The notes: generated by a model from the letters alone, not told the origin. A stretch of 38,975 nt of DNA from an uncultured Prevotella sp. (GCA_900546345.1 URCI01000024.1:1-38975); one strand, 5' to 3'. Positions 7,572 to 17,900 are shown, counted from the stretch's first letter. Made by a program: numbers and translations.

Positions 7572-7588
7572 GCAATGCATATCAATCC
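7560..7588. terminator. Hairpin between convergent regulator and integrase genes
   Basis: A perfect 9-bp inverted repeat, GGATTGATA (7560-7568) and TATCAATCC (7580-7588), spans both stop codons. T-tracts are poor, so termination strength is uncertain. Confidence 0.5.
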
Positions 7589-8724
7589 GGTTCCAACTCT
7601 GGCACATTGTCGACGGCACGCCTTTTCATGTCGTCGACAACTTTTGCGTATATCTGCGTACTCTTAATCGACGTATGCCCAAGTATCTTGCTCACCGTGT
7701 AGAGGTCAGCACCGTAGTACAGCAACATCGTGGCGCACGTGTGGCGGCTCATGTGGAATATCAGGTGCTTCTCTATCCCGGCACGCTTGCCCCAGTCCTG
7801 CAAGTACTTGTAGATGATGGAGCGGTCCCGGAACTGGAAGACGTAGTTCTCCCTGCCGTTGTCGCCCCTCTCCGGCAACCATCTGATGGCATTCTTCGAC
7901 AGCGGCACATACACTGGCTCCTGAGTCTTCTTCTGCATCATGTCCATCTGGTACGTCCCGTCGCCAAGCTTCTGAATGTGCTTCCACTTCAGCCGAGACA
8001 CGTCAATGTATCTCAGACCTGTAAAGCAGCAAAACATGAAAGCCTTCTTCACACGCCAGTCGTCGCACTCCGCCTTTGCAAGCTTCTGTAGTTCCTCCAT
8101 TGTCAGGAACTCACGTTTCTTTGTCCTTCGCTGGGGCTTCTCCGCCTGCGATAGCTTGTGGAACGGGTTGCGTGGGATCATCTCCAGCCTCACCGCCTTG
8201 TTCATCAATATGGAAAGGACGGTGAAGTAAGTGTATATAGTCTCAGGGCACAGCCTGCCGCCATACTTGTTCACGTTGTCGCCCCGGAGGTATTCAAGGA
8301 AACCCCTCAGGAACTTCGGAGTAACATCTTTCAGCCTCAGCCCCTTCTTGGCATGTTTACCCAGATGCACGATGAGATTGCCTATCGTCCGGGAATAGTT
8401 CTTGTTGTCATGCGCTTTGTAGTACGCCTGCTGCTCCTTCAGCCAATCCACAAGTACCACGCTGCCCTTTGAATGGTCCTCAATCTGTAAACCATCACGC
8501 ATCACCTCCAGTGTGCGCTTGGCCTTCATCTCTTCAGCCATTCTCATCACCGCACTGTTGGCAGTCTTGGCACCCTTCCCGTCCTCCGGCAAAAGGTAAA
8601 GCTTCAAAAACTCCCTTGACCTTACGCCATCATTCACGATGTCAAGGTAGAGCGACCTTCTGCCGCCCGAAATCTTCTTTGACCTGATATGTACAGGCTC
8701 GAAATCATAATTCTTCTTTGTCAT
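7582..8724 (-). CDS. int: Tyrosine recombinase / integrase, 380 aa
   Basis: Phage/ICE-type site-specific recombinase. The N-terminus (residues 1-90) resembles the arm-site DNA-binding domain of Bacteroidales integrases. A SAM-like core-binding domain follows (about 100-200). The catalytic domain shows the Arg of FTGLRYIDVSRLKW, the HMSRHTCA box (H-x-x-R), the GHTS histidine and the nucleophilic Tyr in TQIYAKV, so all main catalytic residues are present. The length is normal for the family, and the gene appears intact. It reads inward from the right edge of the element, with repeats that look like integrase arm sites just upstream, so the junction with the chromosome should lie between 8,725 and 8,907. 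Confidence 0.95.
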   Translation of the reverse strand: MTKKNYDFEPVHIRSKKISGGRRSLYLDIVNDGVRSREFLKLYLLPEDGKGAKTANSAVMRMAEEMKAKRTLEVMRDGLQIEDHSKGSVVLVDWLKEQQAYYKAHDNKNYSRTIGNLIVHLGKHAKKGLRLKDVTPKFLRGFLEYLRGDNVNKYGGRLCPETIYTYFTVLSILMNKAVRLEMIPRNPFHKLSQAEKPQRRTKKREFLTMEELQKLAKAECDDWRVKKAFMFCCFTGLRYIDVSRLKWKHIQKLGDGTYQMDMMQKKTQEPVYVPLSKNAIRWLPERGDNGRENYVFQFRDRSIIYKYLQDWGKRAGIEKHLIFHMSRHTCATMLLYYGADLYTVSKILGHTSIKSTQIYAKVVDDMKRRAVDNVPELEPD

Positions 8725-8843
8725 ATCGCATAACTTTGTTTTTGGGTGACACTTTTGGGTGACACTTGGGTGACAATATCAGCCCTAATAAACCGTAACA
8801 AACTCTATCCAAACCACAACAACCGAAGTTTATATATACGCCG
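8725..8843. other. Candidate attachment region with GGGTGACA repeats
   Basis: GGGTGACA occurs at 8744-8751, 8757-8764 and 8768-8775, just upstream of the integrase start, as expected for integrase arm-binding sites. A short sequence TAAACCGTAA near 8790 is repeated in inverted orientation near 8870. The core crossover site cannot be defined because the other end of the element is outside the window. No tRNA gene lies at this edge. Confidence 0.5.
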
Positions 8844-8868
8844 AAAGCCGCTGAAACTCAGCGGCTTT
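8844..8868 (-). terminator. Intrinsic terminator of the nqr operon
   Basis: A perfect 11-bp stem (AAAGCCGCTGA, 8844-8854, with TCAGCGGCTTT, 8858-8868) and 3-nt loop lies 40 bp after the nqrF stop. Short T-runs on both sides would let it work in both directions and insulate the operon from the element. Confidence 0.8.
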
Positions 8869-8907
8869 CTTACGGTTTACATATAGTTTCCTTGGGTTTG
8901 CATTGGT

Positions 8908-10176
8908 TTACCCGAAGTTGTCGTACATGATATTCTCTGGCTCCACACCGAGAGAATCAAGATAATCTGTCACGGTCTTGATCAGCATTGGAGGACCACA
9001 AAGGTAGTACTCGCAGTCTTCCGGCGCATCGTGATCCTTAAGATAGGTATCGCGGATGCAGTTCACCGCAAAGCCGGCATAGTACTTCACACCGGCAGCA
9101 TCGGCCTTGGGATCAGGACGGTCGAGAGAGAGATGGAAGTGGAAGTTGGGGAATTCCTTCTCCAATTCCCAGAAGTCCTCCAAGAAGAAGGCCTCGGTCA
9201 GTGAACGTGCACCATAGAAGAAATGCATCTCACGGTCGGTGCAGTGCAGTGTCTTGGTCATGTGCATGATCTGAGAACGCAGAGGGGCCATACCGGCACC
9301 ACCACCAATCCAAATCATCTCCTTGCCAGTATCGAAACGTGGATGGAAATCACCATAAGGACCACTCATCATCACCTTATCACCTGGCTTTAGGCTAAAG
9401 ATGTACGAAGAGCCGATACCTGTCGGTACATTCTGGAAACCAATTTGTGGCTTTGGCAAGAATGGTGTCGAAGCAATACGCACAGTCAGTGTGATGATAT
9501 CACCCTCTGCCGGATAGTTGGCCATAGAATAGGCACGGACGGTAGGTTCGGGATTGTGAGCCTTCAACGAGAAGATATTGAACTTCTTCCAAGCTCCGAT
9601 ATATTCGTCGCCAATCATGCTCTTGTCGAAATCCTTGTCATAGTCTATGCAGTCATAGGCAGGTATCTTGATCTGAGCATATGAGCCAGGAATGAAGTCC
9701 ATGTGCTCACCCGGTGGAAGAGCGACCTTGAACTCTTTGATGAAGCTTGAAACGTTTTTATTGGAGATGACGGTGCACTCCCACTCTTTCACGCCGAGGA
9801 TAGACTCAGGAATCTTGATGTCAAAATCGCCCTTTACCTTTGTCTGGCATCCCAGGCGCCAATGATCTTTGATCTGTTTGCGAGTAAAATGAGGGCGTTC
9901 TGAGTCAAGAATCTCACCACCACCACTCAGTACCTGAACCTTGCATTGTCCGCAACTAGCCTTGCCACCGCAGGCAGACGGCAAGAAAATGCCGTTGGCA
10001 TTGAGCGTAGACATCAAGCTGTCGCCCTGAGGCACTGTGAGCTTCTTATCACCATTGATCGTAATAGTCACATTTCCGCTTGGCGAAAGATATTTCTTCG
10101 CAATCAGCAGAATGATGACCAAAAGGAGAATCGCAGCAAGGAACACCGCGATACTTACTGATATAAACTGTCCCAT
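8908..10176 (-). CDS. nqrF: Na+-translocating NADH:quinone reductase subunit F
   Basis: This is the NADH-oxidising entry subunit. It passes electrons from NADH through FAD and a [2Fe-2S] cluster to the membrane subunits. One N-terminal membrane helix (residues 5-26) is followed by a ferredoxin domain with cluster cysteines C69, C75, C78 and C110, spaced as in the characterised enzyme. The flavin site (RAYSMANYP), the NAD-binding GGGAGMAPLRS and the C-terminal YLCGPPMLI motif come next. At 422 aa it is slightly longer than the roughly 408 aa usual in gammaproteobacteria, and it is intact. It is the last gene of the operon, 19 bp after nqrE, and is followed by a strong terminator. Confidence 0.97.
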   Translation of the reverse strand: MGQFISVSIAVFLAAILLLVIILLIAKKYLSPSGNVTITINGDKKLTVPQGDSLMSTLNANGIFLPSACGGKASCGQCKVQVLSGGGEILDSERPHFTRKQIKDHWRLGCQTKVKGDFDIKIPESILGVKEWECTVISNKNVSSFIKEFKVALPPGEHMDFIPGSYAQIKIPAYDCIDYDKDFDKSMIGDEYIGAWKKFNIFSLKAHNPEPTVRAYSMANYPAEGDIITLTVRIASTPFLPKPQIGFQNVPTGIGSSYIFSLKPGDKVMMSGPYGDFHPRFDTGKEMIWIGGGAGMAPLRSQIMHMTKTLHCTDREMHFFYGARSLTEAFFLEDFWELEKEFPNFHFHLSLDRPDPKADAAGVKYYAGFAVNCIRDTYLKDHDAPEDCEYYLCGPPMLIKTVTDYLDSLGVEPENIMYDNFG

Positions 10177-10195
10177 AATCTATGTTTTCTTCTCC

Positions 10196-10822
10196 TTAAA
10201 ATTTAATACCTGAGAAGCACATCATAGCCATAGCCATAAGGCCTACAGTTATGAAGGTGATACCCATGCCCTGCAAAGGCTTAGGCACATCGCTGTACTC
10301 CATTTTTTCACGAATGGCACCCATGGACACGATAGACAATGTCCAACCCAGTCCGCTACCAAGGGCATAGCCGATGCTGTCCCACACGGAACCAATATAC
10401 TGCGCACTCGACGGATCCATGTTGATGCGCTGCTGCATAAACAGCGATGCACCCATGATACAGCAGTTCACGGCAATCAGAGGCAGGAAGATGCCCAGTG
10501 CTGAATACAAAGAGGGACTGTACTTCTCTACTGCCATCTCCACCAACTGTGTGATGCCGGCGATAATGGCAATGAACAAAATGAAGCTCAGATAACTTAA
10601 GTCCACACCCTTGACCAGGCAATCCGGTCCAAGGACATACACCTGAAGCAGATAGTCAACGGGCACGGTGACCAACAACACAAAGGTTACGGCCATACCC
10701 AATCCGAATGACGTCTTCACATTCTTCGACACGGCAAGGAAAGAACACATACCGAGGAAGAAAGCGAATATCATGTTGTCGACAAAGATCGACCTGAAAA
10801 ATAATCCAAAGAAATGTTCCAT
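10196..10822 (-). CDS. nqrE: Na+-translocating NADH:quinone reductase subunit E
   Basis: Integral membrane subunit with six predicted helices, homologous to RnfA. C26 (FFLGMCSFLAVS) and the cysteines in the VNCCIMGASLF segment correspond to the residues that, with NqrD, hold the buried iron centre. At 208 aa it is close to the usual size. It lies 41 bp after nqrD and 19 bp before nqrF. Confidence 0.97.
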   Translation of the reverse strand: MEHFFGLFFRSIFVDNMIFAFFLGMCSFLAVSKNVKTSFGLGMAVTFVLLVTVPVDYLLQVYVLGPDCLVKGVDLSYLSFILFIAIIAGITQLVEMAVEKYSPSLYSALGIFLPLIAVNCCIMGASLFMQQRINMDPSSAQYIGSVWDSIGYALGSGLGWTLSIVSMGAIREKMEYSDVPKPLQGMGITFITVGLMAMAMMCFSGIKF

Positions 10823-10863
10823 AATAGAAATATCGCTTTAATAATGATCAATACCGACAAACC

Positions 10864-11493
10864 TTACTTCTTGTCCTCTTTATAGAAATAGGCGCGGTGA
10901 ACCCAGATGACACATCCCAAGAGGATAAGAGCCATGGCAGGCATGGTCATCATACCGTTGTTGACATAACCTGCATCGTAGAAGCTCTGCGGGATGATCT
11001 TGAAGCCAAGGAGTGACCCACGACCGAAGAACTCACGGAAAGCGCCGACGATGACCAGGATCATCGCATAGCCGAGACCGTTACCGATACCGTCGAGGAA
11101 ACTCGGCCAAGGCTTGTTCATCATGGCGAAAGCCTCCAAGCGCCCCATGAGGATACAGTTGGTGATGATCAGTCCTACATACACCGAGAGCTGCACACTC
11201 ACGTCGTAGGCCACAGCCTTCAGTATCTGGCTGACAATCGTCACCAAGGCGGCGACAACGACCAACTGCACGATGATACGGATACGCATGGGGATGGTCT
11301 TGCGGATGAGTGCAATGATCACATTAGAGAAAGCCGTAATCACCGTCACGGCCAGTCCCATGACAATGGCGGGCTTGAGCTGAGATGTCACGGCCAGCGC
11401 GGAGCAGATACCGAGAATCTGAACGAGGATTGGGTTGTTGATATTCAACGGCCCACCCAACACCTCTTTATTTTGCTTACTGAATAAACTCAT
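10864..11493 (-). CDS. nqrD: Na+-translocating NADH:quinone reductase subunit D
   Basis: Integral membrane subunit with six predicted helices, homologous to RnfE. C30 (QILGICSALAVT) and the cysteine of TNCILMGRLEAFA match the conserved cysteines shared with NqrE for the intramembrane iron centre. The length of 209 aa is normal. It lies 12 bp after nqrC and 41 bp before nqrE. Confidence 0.97.
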   Translation of the reverse strand: MSLFSKQNKEVLGGPLNINNPILVQILGICSALAVTSQLKPAIVMGLAVTVITAFSNVIIALIRKTIPMRIRIIVQLVVVAALVTIVSQILKAVAYDVSVQLSVYVGLIITNCILMGRLEAFAMMNKPWPSFLDGIGNGLGYAMILVIVGAFREFFGRGSLLGFKIIPQSFYDAGYVNNGMMTMPAMALILLGCVIWVHRAYFYKEDKK

Positions 11494-11505
11494 AATTCGT
11501 CTTTA

Positions 11506-12210
11506 TTATTTAGCATTCAGAAATTTAATATACTGTCCAAGACAGTCGTGAAGCATATCCGTGACACCATTGGATGTCAGCGTAGCACCAGTGACAGCGT
11601 CCACAGAGTTGGGATCATTGCTGTCGCGCTTCTTCAACACCGAGATGGCGATGGCATTACGGTCTGCGCCATTGAAGAGCTTCTTGCCCTGGAACTGCTC
11701 TTGCCACTTCTGGTTGTCCTTAATCTCGGCACCCAGTCCGGCCGTCTCACTCTCATGGTTGAAGTAAGCACCATAGATCGTAGACTTATCATCGTTCAGA
11801 GCGATATAGCCGCTGATCGGTCCCCACAGTCCCATGCCATAGACAGGAATCACATATTTGGTCTGACCGTCGACGTTGCATACATACACAGCCAACTTAC
11901 CAGCCTTGAAATCACCGGAGTTGAGCTTAAAGCCGGCAGCGGTGCCGCCCTTAGAGCCTTTGTCAACGACATTGCCGTTGGCATCAATAATCTCGTCGGC
12001 AGTGACCACCTCTTTATATTTGGCGGCAGCAGCCTGATCCTGCAAGCCACGGATGTTGAGCGAATAGAGTATCTGCTTCTGCTTGTCAAGTGCCACATTA
12101 GCTTCCTGTGCCGGACGCAATGCCTGGAAGACAAAGGCCAGCAAGAAGGCAACGATCACCACAAGAACGGCAGCATAGACAATCGTATAAGAATTGGAAT
12201 TTGTTTTCAT
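11506..12210 (-). CDS. nqrC: Na+-translocating NADH:quinone reductase subunit C
   Basis: Periplasmic flavin subunit anchored by one N-terminal helix (residues about 8-29). The FMN-binding domain ends with VDAVTGATLTSNGV, in which T210 is the expected site of covalent phosphoester FMN attachment. Attachment normally needs the ApbE flavin transferase, which is not encoded in this window. At 234 aa the protein is somewhat shorter than gammaproteobacterial NqrC. It is preceded by nqrB (30-bp gap) and followed by nqrD (12 bp). Confidence 0.97.
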   Translation of the reverse strand: MKTNSNSYTIVYAAVLVVIVAFLLAFVFQALRPAQEANVALDKQKQILYSLNIRGLQDQAAAAKYKEVVTADEIIDANGNVVDKGSKGGTAAGFKLNSGDFKAGKLAVYVCNVDGQTKYVIPVYGMGLWGPISGYIALNDDKSTIYGAYFNHESETAGLGAEIKDNQKWQEQFQGKKLFNGADRNAIAISVLKKRDSNDPNSVDAVTGATLTSNGVTDMLHDCLGQYIKFLNAK

Positions 12211-12240
12211 ACCTTATATTATATAATGTCGTCTGCTTGA

Positions 12241-13398
12241 TTAGTTAGAAGAACGTTTGGCACGCTTCGAGATGTTGGACTGAACGACGCAGTAGTCGAT
12301 CAGCGGTGCAAACATATTGCCGAAGAAGATAGCGAGCATCATTCCCTCGGGATAACCGGGGTTCAGGACGCGCACCACCACTGCCATGATACCGATGAGC
12401 AGACCATAGATATATTTACCTGTCTCGGTACGTGCAGAGGTGACAGGGTCAGTAGCCATGAACACGGCACCAAAGCAGAAGCCACCCAGCACGATGTGCT
12501 CATACCAAGGAATAGGTGTCTTGCCCGTTACGGCAAAGATCAAAGCCATGGCAATGCCACCGACGAAGACACTCAGCATGGTCTTCCAACTGGCAATGCC
12601 TGTCCACAACAGAATGACAGCACCAATAGCGATGGCGATGACAGAGGTCTCACCTACGGAACCGGGGATAAAGCCCAAGACCATATCGGTCAGGCTCGAC
12701 TGTGGCGTGATGCCCTGGGCTATCTGTCCCAGTGGTGTAGCAGCCGTGAATCCATCGGCCAACTGATAGCCGAGGCCACAGATAGAATCTGTACTTACCC
12801 ACACCGAGTCACCCGTCATCTTGCTGGGATAAGAGAAGAACAGGAACATACGGGCAGCAATAGCCACGTTGAAGATGTTCATTCCTGTACCGCCAAAGAT
12901 CTCCTTGGCAAAGATGACAGCAAAAGCGACAGCGATCGCCAACATCCACAACGGTGTGGTCACAGGGATGATCAGTGGGATGATGATACCGGAAACCAAA
13001 TAACCCTCTTGGATTTCTTCGCCTTTCCACTGAGCCCAAGCGAACTCTATGCCCAGACCGACGATGTAGCTCACCAACAGGTTGGGCAACACAGCCAGGA
13101 AGCCATAGAAGAAGAGTGACCAAAAACCAGTCTCTGCCAGCTTGCCGGCAGCCGCAGCGTTCTGATAGCCTACATTGTACATGCCGAAGAGCAGCGCAGG
13201 AAGCAAAGCAATAACGACAATGCTCATGATACGCTTCGAGTCTAAGGCGTCGTGAATACTGGCACCGGAATCCGACGTAGTATTGGGAACGAACAGGAAA
13301 CTCTCAAAGCCTTCATAGATGCTGTTGAAGGCATGGAGCTTCCCTCCTTCTTGGAAATTGGGTCGGATGCGGTCAAAGTATTTTTTTAAACCATTCAT
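12241..13398 (-). CDS. nqrB: Na+-translocating NADH:quinone reductase subunit B
   Basis: Main membrane subunit, part of the sodium and quinone path, with about ten helices. The FMN attachment motif reads DGFTAATPLGQ with T221 as the acceptor, so the usual S-G-A-T is T-A-A-T here; the acceptor threonine and the following Pro-Leu are kept. The 385-aa length is normal and the frame is intact. It lies 34 bp after nqrA and 30 bp before nqrC. Confidence 0.97.
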   Translation of the reverse strand: MNGLKKYFDRIRPNFQEGGKLHAFNSIYEGFESFLFVPNTTSDSGASIHDALDSKRIMSIVVIALLPALLFGMYNVGYQNAAAAGKLAETGFWSLFFYGFLAVLPNLLVSYIVGLGIEFAWAQWKGEEIQEGYLVSGIIIPLIIPVTTPLWMLAIAVAFAVIFAKEIFGGTGMNIFNVAIAARMFLFFSYPSKMTGDSVWVSTDSICGLGYQLADGFTAATPLGQIAQGITPQSSLTDMVLGFIPGSVGETSVIAIAIGAVILLWTGIASWKTMLSVFVGGIAMALIFAVTGKTPIPWYEHIVLGGFCFGAVFMATDPVTSARTETGKYIYGLLIGIMAVVVRVLNPGYPEGMMLAIFFGNMFAPLIDYCVVQSNISKRAKRSSN

Positions 13399-13432
13399 AG
13401 TTTTATATTATTGTTTCTGTGCTAAATATACA

Positions 13433-14788
13433 TCAAGCATTCTCCTTGCGCAGGATGTCAAGGCCCTGACGCACAATTTTTTGTAATGGCAGCTTTGAAG
13501 AGTCCACGAACTCTGCCAAAGCGAAGTCTTCAGGCGACACCTCATAGATACCCAACTGCTCCTGTCGGTCAATGTCACCGGCAATAAGCGCTTTGATAAG
13601 ATACTCACCATAGATGTCCATCGGCAACACCTTGTCGTACTCGCCACTCATGATCATATGGCGCTCACCACCTTTGACACGAGCATCAAGATCATACTCA
13701 TGGTGCTTCCCCTGCAACCATGAGAAATAACTACGCGAGACAGAGAAGTCACTGGTACGAGGAGCGATCCAGCCCAACATCTCATCCCGATCATCGCCTT
13801 CCGAAATCACTGTCACCTCCGAGGTATGAGCCCCCAGATAGTCATCCATTCCACATTTTACGCCTGTCAAAGGATTACCATTAAGGATACGGACATGCTG
13901 ATTGGTCAACAGGCGTTCCTTCAGAATATCACCGATCTGTGTTCCTACCAGCACGTTGGCATATGTTGGTTCTTTTACTTGACTTCCTGCAACAGCAATG
14001 ATGCGATGAAGATCTACTTTGCCCGTCAACATCAGACGGCCAATGAAGATAACTGCCGAGGGGTCAACTGTCCATACGACTTCACCGCGATTGACGGGAC
14101 TAATATGATTGACTTGAACGCCGACGTTTCCTGCCGGACAAGGGCCTTCGAAGACTGTGACTGTCACATCCTTTGCTTGAGTCAGAGCTGGTGAAGACTG
14201 AGCGGCTCCAATACCCAAAAATACAGGAGCCATCTTTGACAATGCTGTAAGACCAGTCTGAAAAGCCGTTTCATTTCCTTGAAGTTCTGCTTCAAAATCA
14301 GCAGCTAAAGGCATATCGCGCAGCGCTGACACAAAGATAGCCTTAGGAGACGAAGACGGAGAGGCGACCACCGCATAAGGCAACTGATTAATATAGGCAA
14401 ACAAGCCAGACTCCAACAACAATGACTTGACTGCATCGCCTGTCATAGTTGTCACGTCATGTTTGCCATAATCATGGTAACTCTGCTCTTGGTCAGCCTT
14501 CACCTTTACATAAAGCACTTTACGTCTTTCACCACGAAGCACCTGTTCTACTACACCACTCACAGGGGATGCGCAGCGCACCTCTTGTGATAACTTGTCT
14601 ACAAACAACGGCTCTCCGGCAAGGACATGATCGCCTTCCTTGACAACTACTTTTGGCTTTAGCCCTACGAAACTACTCGGCACAAGGGCATACATTCCTG
14701 ACGATAACACCTCCACGTGTTTACCCGTCGAGGCCTTACCCTTTAAATGGATGTCTAAGCCTTTTCGTATCTTCACTACATTTGTCAT
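13433..14788 (-). CDS. nqrA: Na+-translocating NADH:quinone reductase subunit A
   Basis: Peripheral cytoplasmic subunit and first gene of the operon. The N-terminal biotinyl/lipoyl-like domain is clear (IRKGLDIHLKGKA; EGDHVLAGEPLFVDK; CASPVSGVV), followed by the barrel-like and SLBB-like parts (VLVGTQIGDIL; GNPLTGVK). It has no membrane segment. At 451 aa it matches the family. A -7 box at 14,900-14,907 lies about 110 bp upstream and is the likely operon promoter. The complex couples NADH oxidation to sodium export and quinone reduction. Confidence 0.97.
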   Translation of the reverse strand: MTNVVKIRKGLDIHLKGKASTGKHVEVLSSGMYALVPSSFVGLKPKVVVKEGDHVLAGEPLFVDKLSQEVRCASPVSGVVEQVLRGERRKVLYVKVKADQEQSYHDYGKHDVTTMTGDAVKSLLLESGLFAYINQLPYAVVASPSSSPKAIFVSALRDMPLAADFEAELQGNETAFQTGLTALSKMAPVFLGIGAAQSSPALTQAKDVTVTVFEGPCPAGNVGVQVNHISPVNRGEVVWTVDPSAVIFIGRLMLTGKVDLHRIIAVAGSQVKEPTYANVLVGTQIGDILKERLLTNQHVRILNGNPLTGVKCGMDDYLGAHTSEVTVISEGDDRDEMLGWIAPRTSDFSVSRSYFSWLQGKHHEYDLDARVKGGERHMIMSGEYDKVLPMDIYGEYLIKALIAGDIDRQEQLGIYEVSPEDFALAEFVDSSKLPLQKIVRQGLDILRKENA

Positions 14789-14899
14789 AAAAAAAATAAT
14801 AAGTAATACTTCTTATGATTAGATTCTGAAATATCTCGTCTTGTCCAATAACACATGATCGGGAAGGCCCGACTCATGGTGATGAAATCTTTGACGATG

Positions 14900-14907
14900 C
14901 AAATATA
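14900..14907 (-). promoter_or_regulatory. Probable nqr operon -7 box (TATATTTG)
   Basis: On the minus strand this matches TAnnTTTG and is followed by a leader of roughly 105 nt before nqrA. I do not see a good -33 TTTG at the right distance. No other strong candidate lies in the 198-bp divergent spacer to tamB. Confidence 0.5.
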
Positions 14908-14970
14908 CTGAAAATTTAGATTAAAAATAATAAAGATGGCCATTTTATTTCATTTTCGAGTTTAATTTTA

Positions 14971-14978
14971 TATTTTTG
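14971..14978 (+). promoter_or_regulatory. Possible tamB -7 box (TATTTTTG) almost at the start codon
   Basis: Exact TAnnTTTG match ending 8 bp before the ATG at 14987. If it is used, the mRNA would have a leader of only a few nucleotides or none. Confidence 0.45.
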
Positions 14979-14986
14979 CACATAAA

Positions 14987-17900
14987 ATGAAATGGATAAA
15001 GCACACGATCAATACGATAGTATGGGTTTTGTTGACATTTTACGTCACCCTTACTATTGCAGTGAACATACCTGCCGTTCAAAAATATTTCGGACGGGAG
15101 GTAGCTACCGCCTTGTCTAAAAAATTCGGTACGAAGGTATGGGTTGGCCGTGTCGACTTCGGTATGTTCAATCGTATCATCATTGATGATGTGACGATCC
15201 TTGACCAACAAAATCATCCTTTGCTGCGTGCAGGCCGTATCTCTGCACAAATAGATCTGTTTCAATTGTCTCATCAAGAGATCTGCATTACCTCGGCACA
15301 ACTCTTTGGCGCTGATATCCAAATCTACAAGACAACAGCATACGCAAAACCAAATTATCAGTTTATCGTCGATTCGCTGGCTTCCAAAGATACGACAAAT
15401 ACTTCAAAACTCAGTTTTCAAATCCACAGCCTCATCATTCGACGGGGTGCACTGGGCTATGACCAATACGACATGCCTATGGCCCACACTTTTGACATCC
15501 ACCATATCCGACTTCAAAACATCAGCACACACATTCTTCTGTCAGACCTGGCGAAAGACTCGGGAACCATCAACATCAAAAAACTCAGTCTTTCGGAAAA
15601 ATGTGGAATCGATATTCAGAAGCTCTCTGCTAAGGCTTCACTAACCAAGCACCGACTTGCTTTGGAACATCTTTTACTCTGCACACCCACCTCAAAAATA
15701 GTTTTGAGAAAGGTGATTGCTGACTTCCAGCGCAAGAAAGACAGGATCGATTGGAGCTCTGCCTCTTTTTCGGGCAATATCAATCATTCTATCATCAGCG
15801 CATATGATATTGGATGCCTTACCAGCAAAATCAAAAAATCCAAAAATTGGTTTGTACTCAGTACACACTTTCATGGGTCAAAAGATCAGATCGCTGTTGC
15901 CCGCTTCGTATTTGATATCACGCAAGATATATCCTCTGAGACACCCGTCTTTCACTTCAATGGTAATATGAGCACTACACTGAATGGGCGAAATCAGAGA
16001 TGGAGCATTGCTTGCCATCGCCTTTATATCAACCAAAAAGTCAAAAAGATTTTCAATGTGGAGCTTCCCGCTTTTGTCGACCGAATCGACCACTTGACAT
16101 TTTCCGGTAGCGGACGTGGAGAGGGTACAGACCTGGTTATGTGCACCGGGGCTTTGCTTTCTGATGCAGGGAACGCCAAGGTCAAGGTGAAGTTAGATCA
16201 TCAGTCCATCGATACCTATCTTGAGACGCGACAATTTAATCTCGGACAGATCACAGCCAACAAAAATCTTGGAGCGCTTGCCACAAGTATCAGAGTTTCC
16301 GGCAATCTCCACAAAAAAGTGTTTCTAGCTGATGGCCGTATTGACAAAATCGACTTTAAAGGTTACCCTTATCAGAATATCAACATAAATGGCACCTTCA
16401 AGGATGGAACTTTCTCGGGGCGATGCTCCATCAACGACCCTAACATCATCGCAGAAATCGTTAGCAAGGAAGGTATCTCACTTTCCAAACACCATTATGT
16501 GCTTAATGCCAAGATTGATAAATTTCGTCCATCTGCCGTCAATCTGCTTAAAGGAAAACTTGGTGATGTCAACTATGCGGCACATCTTTCGGCCAATCTT
16601 TCTGGTTCTAGCCTTAACAATCTTGACGGACTGCTGAAAATTACGAATTTCAGTGCCATAAGAAATGATGGCACATACATGTTACAGTCCTTGCAGGTCA
16701 AAGCGGGAAAGAACAATCATGACCATTTCCTCACGATGCTCAGTGACTTTGGTCATGTAGAGATGACTGGCCAAGTTGACTACCCTACCCTCATACAAAG
16801 TATTCAAAATGTCTTCGTCCATCAACTCCCCAGTATCCAGACGTTGACCTCCTTCAAGTATCGCCCGACCCATTCCAATAACTTTGCATTGACGGCAACG
16901 ATCCTGAAGGACGACTGGCTACGTTTCTTTACCGGAACTGATCTCTATCTTCTGCAGCCCCTCTCACTCACATGCAGCCTGGACAGTAAGACCGAGGCTA
17001 TTGACAGCCATATTATTGCGCCTGATCTCACCTTTAACGGAGAGCATTATCAAGATGTCAACCTTGTTATCACCTCACCCAATAACCAACTCAACTGCCG
17101 TGGAGCTCTCACAAAAATAGACGCCCGCGGGATTGGGACTGACTACCAATTGCATGCCACTGCCGTCGGTAACAAGTTGCGCACCAGTTTGACAATGGAT
17201 AACCATGCAAAAAAACAGCGACTCAGAGGACAGCTCTATGCCGACATGAACTTCCTTGTCAACGAGAGAAAGCAGGTTGTAGCCGCTTTTGACATCAAAA
17301 AATCTCGATTACTCGTAGGGGACTCTGTGTTTACCATCCATGCTGACCAGCTCACCTATTCCAAAAAGCATCTCACCATTGACAATCTCAATATCGCCAG
17401 CAACTCCCAATCCATTCGAGTCAATGGACAAGCAACCGCTAATCACAACGACTCTATCACGATTGACCTCAACAATGTCAATGTTGAGTATATCCTTGAT
17501 CTTGTCAACTTCCACTCTGTCGACTTCGCCGGTAAGGTTAATGGCAAAGCCTATCTGTCATCGCTCTTTGATACTCCTAACGCCAAAGGCAACATAGAAG
17601 TTTCGAATTTTCAATTCGAAGAAGGAGATATGGGTACATTGAACGCCAATGTCAAATGGAACAATGAAAAGAAGCAAATCGATATCGACGCCATTGCCCT
17701 TGACACCATGCAAACAGGCAATGGTATTCAAGACAGAAGCACCATCATCAAGGGATTCGTGTCTCCCAAGCGCAACGATATTAGTCTCACATTTAATGCC
17801 AACAACACAAGAGGAGCGTTTTTAAAAGGCTTCTGCTCTAACTTCATGAGTGACATTGATCTCTCTGTCAATGGCAAGCTCAATCTATGGGGTGATCTTA

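Noticed and set aside
14789..14986. Riboswitch in the nqrA-tamB divergent spacer
   Set aside because: No extended conserved-looking stem or terminator/antiterminator pair is visible; only promoter-like boxes are supported.
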